A DNA stretch of 64,000 nt from Nitrospirota bacterium (GTDB taxonomy: Bacteria > Nitrospirota > Thermodesulfovibrionia > UBA6902), in NCBI GenBank assembly GCA_016215115.1, contig JACRLN010000040.1:22815-86814 (forward strand). The letters are read 5' to 3'. The position numbers and the translations under genes were made by a program. Every line of letters begins with the position of its first letter. Positions within the stretch are counted from its first letter, which is position 1. Positions 15,978 to 25,120 of the stretch are shown in pieces. A model generated the notes under the pieces. The model was not told where the DNA came from and searched no databases. It worked only from the letters and a program-made list of their open reading frames with translations.

Positions 15978-18074
15978 ATGACACATGTTGAGATTGAAGT
16001 CAAAGGAAAACCCCTTTATCTTGAGACAGGACGTTTTGCAAGACAGGCCGACGGTTCTGTTATTGCCAGATACGGCGACACCGTTATATTAGCAACGGCT
16101 GTAGCAGCCAAAGAACCAAAAAAAAATATAGACTTTTTCCCCCTTACGGTTGATTATCAGGAAAAGGCTTACGCCGCGGGCAAGATCCCCGGAGGCTTTT
16201 TCAAAAGGGAAGGCAGGCCGACCGAGAAGGAAGTGCTTACCTCCCGCCTTATTGACAGGCCGATCAGACCGCTTTTCCCCGACGGATTTTATTCAGAGAC
16301 TCAAGGGATAGTCTCGGTTCTCTCCTTCGGCAATGAAAACATATCTGATATCCTTGGTATAATTGGAATATCCGCGGCTCTTGGCATATCGGATATTCCC
16401 TTTGAAAAGCCTGTAGGCGCTGTAAGAATAGGCATCCTCAAAGATTCTTTTGTTGTGAATCCCGATCTTCAGGAAATAGAAGAATGCGATTTCAGCATGG
16501 TCGTTGCCGGCAGTGAAGACGCGGTCGGCATGGTAGAGGGCGGAGGACTTGAAATCACGGAAGCAGTGCTTCTTGAAGCGCTTGACATGGCGCATGCGGA
16601 AATAAAAAAAGTTATTGCCCTGCAAAAGCAGTTAATATCTATGGTGGGGAGACCCAAAAGACCGGTTACTCCTCCAAAGACGGACGACACATTAACAGCT
16701 ACAATTTCAGGCCTTTCATTAGAAAAGATAAAACAGGCGATTATCATCCCTGATAAACTCAGAAGACAGGACGCCCTTAATAATATTCTTAAAGACGTTA
16801 TTACAGCTCTCAATGCCGGGGAAGAAGATATCTCAAAGGATATCATGTTCTTTTTTAACAAATTAGAGAAAGATCTTGTGCGCAACATGATCCTGCAGCA
16901 GGGAATACGGGCTGACGGGCGCAGACCGGATGAGATAAGGAAGATAAGCTGCGATGTGGGGATCCTTCCGAGGACGCACGGTTCTGCTCTTTTTGTGCGA
17001 GGCGAGACTCAGTGCCTTGCGGCGGTTACACTCGGCACCGCAGAAGACGAGCAGAGAATTGATGCGCTTGAAGGAGAGTCAAAAAAGACTTTCATGCTCC
17101 ATTATAATTTCCCGCCTTTCAGCGTGGGAGAAGTAAAGCCGCTTCGTTCTCCGGGCAGGAGAGAAATCGGTCACGGCATGCTTGCAGAAAGGGCGTTGAA
17201 AGTTGTGCTGCCGGAGAGAAATAAGTTTCCCTACACGATACGCATTGTGGCTGATATACTCGAATCAAACGGCTCATCCTCTATGGCTACAGTATGCGGC
17301 GGTACACTGGCGCTCATGGATGCAGGAGTGCCGATAAGGACGCCGGTCGCCGGCATTGCGATGGGACTTATTCAGGAAGGCGAAAAAACGGTAATCCTTA
17401 AAGATATACTTGGTCTCGAAGATCACCTCGGAGATATGGATTTCAAGGTTACAGGTACAGAGGAAGGTATTACAGCATTTCAAATGGATGTAAAGATAGG
17501 CGGGGTAAGCAGGGGAATAATGGCCGGAGCATTAGAACAGGCCCGGGAGGGAAGACTTTATATTCTTCATAAAATGAAGGAAATACTTGCAAGTCCCAGG
17601 GAGAGTCTCGCAACTCATGCCCCGAGGATTTTTACAATACAGATTAACCCTGAAAAGATAAGAGAAGTGATCGGGTCCGGAGGCAAGGTTATCAGGGGAA
17701 TTGTTGAACAGACAGGCGTAAAGATAGATATTGAAGATACCGGAATTGTGAATATTGCGGCAGTAGACGAGGGTTCTGCTCAGAAGGCAATAGATATCAT
17801 AAAGGGAATAGTTGCTGAGGCTGAAGTTGGAAAGCTCTACATGGGAAAGGTCAAGAGAATAGTTGATTTCGGCGCATTTGTAGAAATATTCCCCGGAACC
17901 GAAGGACTGCTTCACATATCGCAAATTTCTGATAAAAGGATCGTATCAGTTACAGACGTCCTTAAGGAAGGAGAAGAAGTTCTTGTCAAAGTCATAGAAG
18001 TTGATAAGATGGGAAGGGTGCGTTTAAGCAGAAAAGAAGCCCTTAGAGACCAGCCTTCAAAGAAGGAAGAATAA
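15978..18074 (+). CDS. pnp: Polyribonucleotide nucleotidyltransferase (PNPase)
   Basis: A phosphorolytic 3'-5' exoribonuclease and part of the RNA-degradation machinery. At 698 residues it has two RNase PH domains (about 1-215 and 300-540), a linking helical domain, a KH domain (INPEKIREVIGSGGKVIRG) and an S1 domain (GKVKRIVDFGAFVEIFPG). The second RNase PH core shows FPPFSVGEVKPLRSPGRRE and the catalytic region around IADILESNGSSSMA. It is transcribed with rpsO. Confidence 0.98.
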   Translation: MTHVEIEVKGKPLYLETGRFARQADGSVIARYGDTVILATAVAAKEPKKNIDFFPLTVDYQEKAYAAGKIPGGFFKREGRPTEKEVLTSRLIDRPIRPLFPDGFYSETQGIVSVLSFGNENISDILGIIGISAALGISDIPFEKPVGAVRIGILKDSFVVNPDLQEIEECDFSMVVAGSEDAVGMVEGGGLEITEAVLLEALDMAHAEIKKVIALQKQLISMVGRPKRPVTPPKTDDTLTATISGLSLEKIKQAIIIPDKLRRQDALNNILKDVITALNAGEEDISKDIMFFFNKLEKDLVRNMILQQGIRADGRRPDEIRKISCDVGILPRTHGSALFVRGETQCLAAVTLGTAEDEQRIDALEGESKKTFMLHYNFPPFSVGEVKPLRSPGRREIGHGMLAERALKVVLPERNKFPYTIRIVADILESNGSSSMATVCGGTLALMDAGVPIRTPVAGIAMGLIQEGEKTVILKDILGLEDHLGDMDFKVTGTEEGITAFQMDVKIGGVSRGIMAGALEQAREGRLYILHKMKEILASPRESLATHAPRIFTIQINPEKIREVIGSGGKVIRGIVEQTGVKIDIEDTGIVNIAAVDEGSAQKAIDIIKGIVAEAEVGKLYMGKVKRIVDFGAFVEIFPGTEGLLHISQISDKRIVSVTDVLKEGEEVLVKVIEVDKMGRVRLSRKEALRDQPSKKEE

Positions 18075-18110
18075 TATACGGCTCGTTAAGGAGTCTCGAA
18101 CGTATTAAAT

Positions 18111-18171
18111 CTGGATTCCCGCTTTCACGGGAAAGACCTATGCTGTCATCCCCGTGAAAGCAGGAATCCAG
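18111..18171. repeat. Inverted repeat of the GGATTCCCGC family
   Basis: Arms 18111-18131 and 18151-18171 pair over 20 of 21 bases (CTGGATTCCCGCTTTCACGGG with its complement). The loop is 19 bases. Related modules lie at 18224, 24944 and 42243. Confidence 0.85.
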
Positions 18172-18223
18172 TTGCATTTTTTGTCTTTTATTATTCTCAT
18201 AATAGTCTGTACATTAATAAAGC

Positions 18224-18300
18224 GTCATTCCCGCATGTCTTTAGCGGGAATCCAGTAGTTTCTATCCTCTGGATGCCCGATAAAAGTCCTTGGGCATGAC
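18224..18300. repeat. Dispersed GTCATTCCCGC...GGGCATGAC module
   Basis: Two nested hairpins bounded by GTCATTCCCGC and GGGCATGAC, with GCGGGAATCCAG and CTGGATGCCC inside. It is closely similar to 24944-25023 and 42243-42314. The outer flanks carry an 8-base inverted repeat (AATAGTCT). It lies in the 292-base pnp-peptidase gap, which holds no gene. Confidence 0.85.
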
Positions 18301-18366
18301 AGATAAAGGACTGACAGTTTGTAAATACTATTTTGAGACTATTAATAACTAATAAATTTAACTGCC

Positions 18367-19623
18367 ATGTTTAAGAAAGTACTTCTTGAAAACAACATAC
18401 CGGTGCTCCTTGAGACTGTGAAAGAAGCGCATTCCCTGTGCATTGGCATATGGGTAAAGACAGGTGCGCGATATGAGAATCCTGACAATAACGGTATTTC
18501 TCATTTTCTGGAACATATGTTTTTTAAAGGGACAGAGAAACGCACTGCAGAAGGCATTGCAATGGAGACGGATTCCCTGGGCGCTGAATTAAACGCCCTC
18601 ACTTCTTCAGAGTACACGCTTTTTTATGTAAAAGTCCTTGATGAATACATTGAGAAAGCGGTAGACCTTTTGACAGACATATTTCTACATTCAACTTTTC
18701 CTGAAACCGGTATTGAAAAGGAAAAGAATATAATCAGCGAGGAAATAAACATGGTTGAGGATACGCCTTCTGATTATGTTCATGAGCTCTTCAATAAAAA
18801 TGTATGGGGAAAGGACGGACTGGGACAGCCTGTTCTCGGTAGCAAAGAAACGATTGAGACCTTTACGAGGGAAGACCTCCTTAGGTACATAGGCAAATGC
18901 TACGGCAGAGGGAATATTGTTGTTGCCTGCAGCGGCAATTTCAGGGAGGAAGAATTCATTGCATATCTCAATCGCAGTCTCGGCGGGCTGCAGCGAAACT
19001 CTGAAAAAAGACGCGAATTATCTTCCGAGTTTATGAGCGGGCTGCATGTAATACCAAAAGACCTGTCAGAAGCGCATGTATGTCTCGGCCTTAAGGGCAT
19101 GCCTTATGGCAGTGAAGACAGATACTCGATGCATTTGCTTAATACGATTTTTGGTTCCGGTTACAGTTCAAGACTTTTTCAGAACATAAGGGAAAAGAGG
19201 GGACTGGTATATTCAATATATTCTTTTCATATGTCATATTCAGATACCGGACTCTGGGCTGTTTGTGCCGGTACTGAGAAGAAACATATCAATGAAGTTA
19301 TTAATATTACAGTCGATGAGATGAGAAACCTGTCGGGGACTGTTACCTCTGATGAACTGCAACGCGCTAAGGCGCAACTCAAGGGAAATCTTATCCTTGC
19401 CCTCGAATCAACAAGTAGCAAGATGACGAATATAGCCAAGCAGGAAATATACTACGGCAAATATTTTTCTCCCGAAGAAGTAATCAGTATGGTTGATTCC
19501 GTAACTCTCGGGGATGTGAAAAATCTTGCACAAAGGCTTGTGGGTGATAATCCTTTAGCTCTGACCGTATATGGGCCTGTGAAGGAAGAGGATATTAAGG
19601 GGTCGGGCAAGGTTTTACAATAA
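18367..19623 (+). CDS. M16 family zinc peptidase (insulinase/processing-peptidase type)
   Basis: A 418-residue metallopeptidase with the inverted zinc motif HFLEH (His46, Glu49, His50) and the downstream zinc-binding Glu in NIISEEINMVED (about 125-126). The C-terminal half has the second, inactive M16 fold with FGSGYSSRLFQNIREKRGLVYS. Genes of this type often follow pnp. The ATG at 18367 lacks a strong ribosome binding site. A broken copy of its 3' end occurs 1.9 kb downstream at 21500-21590, beyond the aldehyde dehydrogenase gene. Confidence 0.93.
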   Translation: MFKKVLLENNIPVLLETVKEAHSLCIGIWVKTGARYENPDNNGISHFLEHMFFKGTEKRTAEGIAMETDSLGAELNALTSSEYTLFYVKVLDEYIEKAVDLLTDIFLHSTFPETGIEKEKNIISEEINMVEDTPSDYVHELFNKNVWGKDGLGQPVLGSKETIETFTREDLLRYIGKCYGRGNIVVACSGNFREEEFIAYLNRSLGGLQRNSEKRRELSSEFMSGLHVIPKDLSEAHVCLGLKGMPYGSEDRYSMHLLNTIFGSGYSSRLFQNIREKRGLVYSIYSFHMSYSDTGLWAVCAGTEKKHINEVINITVDEMRNLSGTVTSDELQRAKAQLKGNLILALESTSSKMTNIAKQEIYYGKYFSPEEVISMVDSVTLGDVKNLAQRLVGDNPLALTVYGPVKEEDIKGSGKVLQ

Positions 19624-19633
19624 TCAAGTCTGA

Positions 19634-21316
19634 TTAGCTTCGCAAAGCAGTCAATAACAGGCCGAACAGTTTCCGCAATGATGGAGAAGCCTCGAAGTAA
19701 GCCAGTTTCCTGTAGAATTCCGATGTAATAGATAGTGGATTCGGCCTCCGCCTAAAAGGTCTCCGAAAAACCGATTTTTGCGGCCGGTCAAACAACATCA
19801 CGTTGTTCGTAAAACCTATACCCGATTGTACATCATATATGTCGTGACCAGGGAAACCGCCCCATGGCCCTGACATAAGCCAGTAAAATTGATCAGCTCT
19901 CATGTTGACGCCGATCATCCCGTAGCGCAGATTGGATATTGCACGACCTGCGGCAGCATTGACCTGTGGATCGTTGAGCGATTTCGGGTGGACAACGATG
20001 GCCGCATAGAGGGTCCCCCACAGTGTTCGGTTGGCGAATTCAACCGCACGGTCTATAAATTCCGGCATGCTTTGAGCCTCTATAGCTGTCTCGGCAAAGA
20101 GGCTGCAAAAGGCTTCGGACTTAAAGCAGATGTCTTCAGTGTTATTCGGATCAACGTCTGCAATTAATGTCCAGGGAAGGTGATCCCCGCCTGCATCGCC
20201 AAATTGCCGGGCATCCGGGTGTGCTGCCAGAAATGCCGCATGGCGTTCTTTTGCTCCAGGATAGTAAGCTTTACGTGTTTTCAAATTCGACAGCACGCCA
20301 CCGAGAGCCTTGACGAATGCATCACGCTGCCCCCAGTTCTTATGTTGAATAATCACGCGAGGCGTATGGCAGTTAAAGCCGGCATTGGCCGCAAACCACG
20401 ATGTAAGTTCTACCGCCTGTTCCCTGATATCATCATCGCTCCATAGGCCTGGCACAATTATCACAGGAGTAATATTACCCAGTTCGGCTGTGAAACGTTT
20501 TGTGATCAATGGATTGCGCTCTGCCTTGCGTTTTGCGCCTTCAGGGCCGGGGCCGAAGACTATCGCTTCAAAGGTCTTATCCGAGCCCGTAATGTGAATT
20601 TCATCAACTGCGGGGTGATGACACAGATAGGTTCCTTCTTCTGTTCCGCCATAGGTAATGCGCAAAAAGCCCTTTTGAACTAAGGCCCGAAAACCTTCTT
20701 CGATCAGGGGGCCAAGGTAGGCATTTACCGGATTGGTTTTTAAGATAACCACCATGTCTTCGATAAACAGTTTGTACAGGAAATCTCCAGGAACAAGGCA
20801 TGAAGCGTTCCCTGCACCAAGCACGACTACAATTTTCCCTTTATGACTCTTATCCTGATAGATACGCCCCTGTGTTTTGACGGCTTCTTCAACTGTAATC
20901 CCTGGGTCCATCCAGATTTCTCCGGTGTAACCTCCGCATAATATCCTGTCAAATTTTGTTTGAGGAAATGTTTTAGCCACTACCTGGCCATCCTGGCGGA
21001 CGGTGAATCTTCTGATATGCGGATGCCCATGCTTCCTGATTTCTATCAATGACTGTCGCAACCGCCGCATCTCACTGAATATAGATGCAAGCATCGCCCA
21101 TTCTTCCCCCTCGCCGTGTGTATGCGCAAGAATGCCCTTTGCATCAATGCTTGCGGAAATCCAGCTATCAGCAACCTTCAATAAATCCTGGTTAATCTCA
21201 TCAAGAATGGCTATACGCTTGTAGATGTCGAGCGCAACCCAGGCATCTTTATGTGCCTTGAGAGCCTCCAAAGCTTCGTCAATGGCTTTCTGAGAAGCAG
21301 GCCGTATATCACTCAT
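19634..21316 (-). CDS. Aldehyde dehydrogenase superfamily protein
   Basis: A 560-residue NAD(P)-dependent dehydrogenase. Recognisable parts are the cofactor-binding HITGSDKTFEAIVFG (241-255), the general-base Glu278 in AELGN, and catalytic Cys316 in NAGFNCHTPR. It is longer than the usual 480-500 residues, with an extra N-terminal segment and a basic C-terminal tail, so its substrate is unclear. It is convergent with the M16 gene (ten bases apart). A 24-codon reading frame that copies the start of the SnoaL-like gene ends across its ATG, which could couple translation. The flanking duplications suggest it was inserted here. Confidence 0.88.
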   Translation of the reverse strand: MSDIRPASQKAIDEALEALKAHKDAWVALDIYKRIAILDEINQDLLKVADSWISASIDAKGILAHTHGEGEEWAMLASIFSEMRRLRQSLIEIRKHGHPHIRRFTVRQDGQVVAKTFPQTKFDRILCGGYTGEIWMDPGITVEEAVKTQGRIYQDKSHKGKIVVVLGAGNASCLVPGDFLYKLFIEDMVVILKTNPVNAYLGPLIEEGFRALVQKGFLRITYGGTEEGTYLCHHPAVDEIHITGSDKTFEAIVFGPGPEGAKRKAERNPLITKRFTAELGNITPVIIVPGLWSDDDIREQAVELTSWFAANAGFNCHTPRVIIQHKNWGQRDAFVKALGGVLSNLKTRKAYYPGAKERHAAFLAAHPDARQFGDAGGDHLPWTLIADVDPNNTEDICFKSEAFCSLFAETAIEAQSMPEFIDRAVEFANRTLWGTLYAAIVVHPKSLNDPQVNAAAGRAISNLRYGMIGVNMRADQFYWLMSGPWGGFPGHDIYDVQSGIGFTNNVMLFDRPQKSVFRRPFRRRPNPLSITSEFYRKLAYFEASPSLRKLFGLLLTALRS

Positions 21317-21336
21317 AAAATTTCTTTTCTTTCATG

Positions 21337-21460
21337 TCAGTTTTATATTCCTGACCGGTAATTGGTCTCTGTTCAGAAATCAATTTCCTATTCTCCTATT
21401 GTCGTTATCTCTTATTGGCATGTCGCCTATCTGTGGTTTTGCGCTGTGTTCCTCTCCTTT
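21337..21460. repeat. Copy 1 of a ~124-bp direct repeat, upstream of the dehydrogenase
   Basis: This segment matches 23434-23560 at well over 90% by eye (for example TATTCCTGACCGGTAATTGG, TTATCTCTTATTGGCATGTC). On the minus strand it carries the upstream region and first 16 codons of the SnoaL-like gene, then diverges a few codons before the dehydrogenase ATG. The two genes therefore share the same upstream control DNA. Confidence 0.9.
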
Positions 21461-21499
21461 TTTTATTCTAATTTTCTATTATAGACCCTCTGTCTCCTC

Positions 21500-21590
21500 T
21501 GCACAAAGGCTTGTGGGTGATAATCCTTTGGCCCCGGCCTGTAAAGGAAGAGGATATTAAGAGCGCGGGCAGGATTTTAACAGGTTAGAA
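21500..21590 (+). pseudogene. Broken 3' fragment of the M16 peptidase gene
   Basis: 30 bases (21500-21529) are identical to 19527-19556 in the M16 gene. The similarity then continues with a small deletion through GGAAGAGGATATTAAG to a stop. It is a duplicated or left-over end of the peptidase gene, separated from the intact one by the dehydrogenase gene. The remaining gap to 21723 holds nothing I recognise. Confidence 0.9.
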
Positions 21591-21723
21591 AAGCTGGCAT
21601 TTGCGGCTTTGCACCGTGCTCAACTTTAATCTCAAAAATATAGTGATCAACATGAATCTACGAAAGCTTGCTGTTAGACGTCTGTTGCAGGATGTATTTA
21701 ACTTTTATTGTCTGTCATTCAGA

Positions 21724-22656
21724 CTATTTCTCAACTGGCAAGTTCTCGTCATTCCCCCAGATTATCCATGAGTCATCGTAATTGGCAGGGTCTTTGAACC
21801 CCATAAGCCTGAAAATCAAATATGTTAAAGTAGAACGTGTTCCTGTCTGACAATGGGGGATCACCCTTTTATTTTTATCAAGTTTTCCATAAAGTTTTTC
21901 AAGCTCGTCCATGGATTTAATTGTACCTGTTTTCTTATCATATGTCTCAGTATGTGATACGTTTAGAACACAGTTGGGAATATGACCACCCCTTTTTGCC
22001 TTAATATCAGTACCTGCATATTCCGCAGATGTCCTTGAGTCAATAATCTGAGGACCTTTAATTTCACCCTTTGCTATCTTTAACACCTCTTCAGTAGTTG
22101 CAATCCTATTTTTCTGAATTCTAACCACATACTTTACAGGTGAAAGTTTTGTTATGGCAATGTCATACTGTTTGCCGGCTGATTCCCATGCCTTAATTCC
22201 GCCGTTAAGAAAACGGACATCTTTTTGCCCTAAATATTCAAATATCCAGAACCCAACAGTTGCGTGAGTAATTCTCGGAGTATCGCCATAAACAACAACG
22301 GTTTTGTCGCTGTTGATGCCGGCATCTCCCAATATCTGTTCATATTTCTTTTCGTCTTTGAAGACCGTTGACGTTTCTTTTTCACGGAGAACCTTCGAAC
22401 AATCCCCGCCGAGAGTTATTGCGCCCGGAATATGCCCGTCGTTGTATCCATTTAAGACTTCGCCGGTTTTTTCATCGGTAATACTTTTTGTGTCCCGGCA
22501 GTCGAGCACAATCCACTTTCCGATGTTCTTTTCTATGTCTGCAGTTGTTACCAGCAGTTGCGGGTTAGCATATTCTGCACTGTATGCTGTTGAGCTGACC
22601 AGAACAATAGCTGCAAGTAAAAAGAACAAATATTTTCCTGATTTACTATTTCTCAT
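21724..22656 (-). CDS. Secreted rhodanese-type sulfurtransferase, two-domain
   Basis: A 310-residue thiosulfate or 3-mercaptopyruvate sulfurtransferase with two rhodanese domains (about 33-165 and 183-308). A signal peptide (FFLLAAIVLVSSTAYSA, cleavage near residue 27) places it in the periplasm. The active-site loop of the second domain is CQTGTRS with Cys269. The first domain has Gly-Asp in place of Cys (YGDTPR), as usual for the inactive half. It would move sulfane sulfur to an acceptor such as cyanide or thiols. A good promoter lies 190 bases upstream, and GGAGG precedes the start. Confidence 0.92.
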   Translation of the reverse strand: MRNSKSGKYLFFLLAAIVLVSSTAYSAEYANPQLLVTTADIEKNIGKWIVLDCRDTKSITDEKTGEVLNGYNDGHIPGAITLGGDCSKVLREKETSTVFKDEKKYEQILGDAGINSDKTVVVYGDTPRITHATVGFWIFEYLGQKDVRFLNGGIKAWESAGKQYDIAITKLSPVKYVVRIQKNRIATTEEVLKIAKGEIKGPQIIDSRTSAEYAGTDIKAKRGGHIPNCVLNVSHTETYDKKTGTIKSMDELEKLYGKLDKNKRVIPHCQTGTRSTLTYLIFRLMGFKDPANYDDSWIIWGNDENLPVEK

Positions 22657-22847
22657 TGCTTTTTACCTCCTCAGACTGATTTATCCTGATAATAAAATGA
22701 TCTCCTTAATCGCAGCAGAGAAAATACTGCATTTAAATTGCCTCCTTACATGCTTCGGACAAAAAAAGAACAATATGATTATTCTGTAACTGAATCATCC
22801 CTGATAAAATCAAGTTCAGCAACTGTGTGTGTTCTCCTTATGATTTA

Positions 22848-22876
22848 TATATACTCCAAAAGTGGTTCTTAGTCAA
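22848..22876 (-). promoter_or_regulatory. Probable sigma-70 promoter for the rhodanese gene
   Basis: TTGACT (22871-22876), a 17-base spacer and TATATA (22848-22853) on the minus strand. Confidence 0.6.
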
Positions 22877-22929
22877 TAGAGATTTTGATTTTGGTTTGAA
22901 TCAGAACGAATATTAAAGACTTCGGTGGA

Positions 22930-22965
22930 CTATGCCTGCCTTCATGATATGCGGAACCGGTTGAG
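22930..22965 (-). pseudogene. Short remnant of a cysteine desulfurase gene
   Basis: Over 32 bases this matches the active-site region of the intact desulfurase gene (around 23900-23940) at about 28 positions. Translated on the minus strand it reads STGSAYHEGR, against STGSACHEGR in the intact gene, so the catalytic Cys codon has become Tyr. The rest of the gene is missing. Confidence 0.6.
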
Positions 22966-23012
22966 TTGGTTGTCAGTCTTTTGCAACGTGTTATGCGACA
23001 TGCCTTGTTTTA

Positions 23013-23480
23013 TTACTCCCTGCCTTTAACAGCCGACTGGTATCGAGCAAGCAATTCAGGGTCGTCAATTGAACCATGATGATGAATCTGACGCCATTGT
23101 CCATCAATCAACTTATAAATCCTGGTTGTCCGAATTGCAAGATTAATCACAGTTTCCCTGACTCGAAACACGCCTCGCTCCCTACCGACTGCATAGAAAA
23201 TATCCCCTGCTTCATGAATGGTGTAGTCATAGAATTCAACATAGACCATAGCCGGTCCCTTGAAGATACTTTCATATACAGATTTGATTTCTTGGCACCC
23301 TCGCTTAATCCCGCCCAGTGGATTATCCATAGAAATTTCGTCTGTTTGATCCCAGTTGTGTGACATCTTCTCTAAATCCCTGCTGTTAAAGGCGTCGTAA
23401 AATTCAACCAGGGCTCGTAGAGGAGCCGTCAAATCAGTTTTATATTCCTGACCGGTAATTGGGCTCTGTTCAGAAATCAA
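23013..23480 (-). CDS. SnoaL/NTF2-like protein (DUF4440-type)
   Basis: A 155-residue single-domain alpha+beta cone-barrel protein: LVEFYDAFNSRDLEKMSHNW is the typical first helix pair and WRQIHHHGS a typical last strand. Family members are small-ligand enzymes or binding proteins, so the exact role is unknown. The start appears to be TTG (23478-23480), with AGGAAA just before it. Its first codons and upstream region form copy 2 of the ~124-bp repeat shared with the dehydrogenase gene. Confidence 0.8.
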   Translation of the reverse strand: MISEQSPITGQEYKTDLTAPLRALVEFYDAFNSRDLEKMSHNWDQTDEISMDNPLGGIKRGCQEIKSVYESIFKGPAMVYVEFYDYTIHEAGDIFYAVGRERGVFRVRETVINLAIRTTRIYKLIDGQWRQIHHHGSIDDPELLARYQSAVKGRE

Positions 23481-23560
23481 TTTCCTATTCTCCTATTGTC
23501 GTTATCTCTTATTGGCATGTCGCCTATCTGTGGGTTTGCGCCGTATGCCTATCCCTTTTC
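23434..23560. repeat. Copy 2 of the ~124-bp direct repeat
   Basis: Overlaps the start of the SnoaL-like gene and extends upstream of it. It is nearly identical to 21337-21460. The DNA from there to 23757 has a small CCCCGAAGGGG hairpin (about 23650-23660) and no gene. Confidence 0.9.
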
Positions 23561-23757
23561 CCTTCACATCTGCCCGCTGATTAAAACCTCAATCTTTAAG
23601 CCTGAGCCGTATGGCTCCGTCTGTCCTGCTTGTTCTTTTTTAATTTAACCCCGAAGGGGTGATATTATCAATACGCCCCCTACATGTGTGATGCTAAATT
23701 ATACAATACAGGTAAAACTGTTTGGTAGGAAAAATTATATGTGGAAGCAGGTGTATA

Positions 23758-24876
23758 TTAAAAACTCTTGTAAGCTTTTACAATAGACGTTACTGCAATC
23801 TTTATCTGTCGTTCAGTCGTATCCCTGCCCAGGCTGAATCTCACCGCTGAAAGCGCGCGCTTATCGCTCAATCCCATTGCCTTGAGAACAGGTGATGGTG
23901 TGTGTCTGCCTTCGTGACATGCGGAACCTGTTGAGGCGGCAACTTCGTTTTTTAATTTCTCTAACAGAACAGAACCCATGATATTAGGAAAAGAGATATT
24001 TAATGTATTAGGCAATTTTTTTGAAGGGTGCCCGTTTAGCTTTATACCTGGAATTTGTTTGCACAGTTCATCGTAAAGCATTTTCGATAGATATTTCATA
24101 TTGTAAACCCTGCCCTTTAATTCCTTTTTGGCTATTTCTGCTGCCTTCCCAAGCCCGACAATGGAACAAACATTTTCTGTTCCGGGTCTTAATCCTTTTT
24201 CATGAGAAGCGCCGTAGAGGATCGGCTCCAATTCCAAGTCTTTTCTTTTATAAAGAGCGCCTATCCCCTTCGGACCATAAAATTTATGAGATACAATGGT
24301 TAGAAGGTCCGTGCCGAGTTTTTTAACGTTTACAGTAACCTTCCCAACCGATTGTGCAGCATCGCTGTGGAAAACTATTCCTCTGTCATTTGCGATCTTC
24401 CCAATTTCTGCAATTGGCTGGATGATCCCGGTCTCATTATTTGAATGCATTATTGTTATGAGAATGGTGTCTTTTCTTAAATTTTGTATCAGGGAATCTG
24501 CACTGACAAACCCGTATTTATCCACCGGTAGATATGTTACCCTGAACCCCTGCTGTTCGAGATATTTTAAAGGCTTCAGTACAGCAGGATGCTCAATGCA
24601 GGATGTGATGATATGACCTGATTTAAATCTTTTTGCAGTTCCAAAGATTGCCAGGTTATTTGCCTCTGTTCCGCCTGATGTGAAAATAATCTCATTCAGT
24701 GATGCCCCGATTAAGTCTGCCAACTGCATTCGGGCCTTTTCTACAGCAGTTCTTGCCTTCGCTCCATAAGAGTGAGCGCTTGAAGGATTGCCAAAATTAT
24801 CCTTCAGACACTTGTCCATTGCAAGGACAACCTTCGCTGCTAAAGGCGTAGTGGCATTGTTATCGAGGTATATCAT
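23758..24876 (-). CDS. Cysteine desulfurase, NifS/IscS family
   Basis: A PLP enzyme that takes sulfur from cysteine to form an enzyme persulfide for Fe-S clusters or other thio-cofactors. At 372 residues it shows the start MIYLDNNATTPL, SGGTEANNLA, the PLP Lys198 in SHKFYGPKG and the catalytic Cys320 in TGSACHEGRH. The loop and length fit the NifS-like group. No iscU or nifU gene is adjacent; the nearby rhodanese is another sulfur-transfer enzyme, though it is exported. A MITE-like element lies just upstream. Confidence 0.94.
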   Translation of the reverse strand: MIYLDNNATTPLAAKVVLAMDKCLKDNFGNPSSAHSYGAKARTAVEKARMQLADLIGASLNEIIFTSGGTEANNLAIFGTAKRFKSGHIITSCIEHPAVLKPLKYLEQQGFRVTYLPVDKYGFVSADSLIQNLRKDTILITIMHSNNETGIIQPIAEIGKIANDRGIVFHSDAAQSVGKVTVNVKKLGTDLLTIVSHKFYGPKGIGALYKRKDLELEPILYGASHEKGLRPGTENVCSIVGLGKAAEIAKKELKGRVYNMKYLSKMLYDELCKQIPGIKLNGHPSKKLPNTLNISFPNIMGSVLLEKLKNEVAASTGSACHEGRHTPSPVLKAMGLSDKRALSAVRFSLGRDTTERQIKIAVTSIVKAYKSF

Positions 24877-24905
24877 TCCTTATTAAAAATTAGTAATGAG
24901 TAATT

Positions 24906-25064
24906 ACTAATTAGTGTCTGTCCATAAACTCAAACATTGAACCGTCATTCCCGCAGTCCTTTGAGCGGGAATCCAGTTTTTTTAACAAGTTCTGGATGCC
25001 CGATTACAGACTTCGGGCATGACGAAATTGAAAACTTGCAATTTATACACAGACACTAATTAGT
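24906..25064. mobile_element. MITE-like element with 23-bp terminal inverted repeats
   Basis: The terminal arms 24906-24928 (ACTAATTAGTGTCTGT...) and 25042-25064 are complementary at 21 of 23 positions. The 159-bp element has no coding capacity. Inside it (24944-25023) is the dispersed GTCATTCCCGC...GGGCATGAC module, with about 13 bases between each terminal arm and that module. This is the structure of a small non-autonomous element. No transposase gene is present in the window. Confidence 0.8.
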
Positions 25065-25120
25065 TTCTATGGACTCCTTAATTATTAATTATTCATTGCT
25101 CATTGTTCATTCAATTCAAT

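Larger units (their letters stand above)
22657..23012. other. Gap with rhodanese promoter and a gene fragment
   Basis: This 356-base gap holds the promoter at 22848-22876 and the desulfurase-like fragment at 22930-22965. The 190-base leader also has a short frame on the minus strand behind AAGGAG, starting with TTG or ATG and encoding about 20-29 residues. I cannot tell whether it is translated. Confidence 0.5.

Noticed and set aside
18075..18366. CRISPR array because of repeated GGATTCCCGC units
   Set aside because: The units are inverted hairpins with different spacing and no regular spacers; the same module is dispersed elsewhere.
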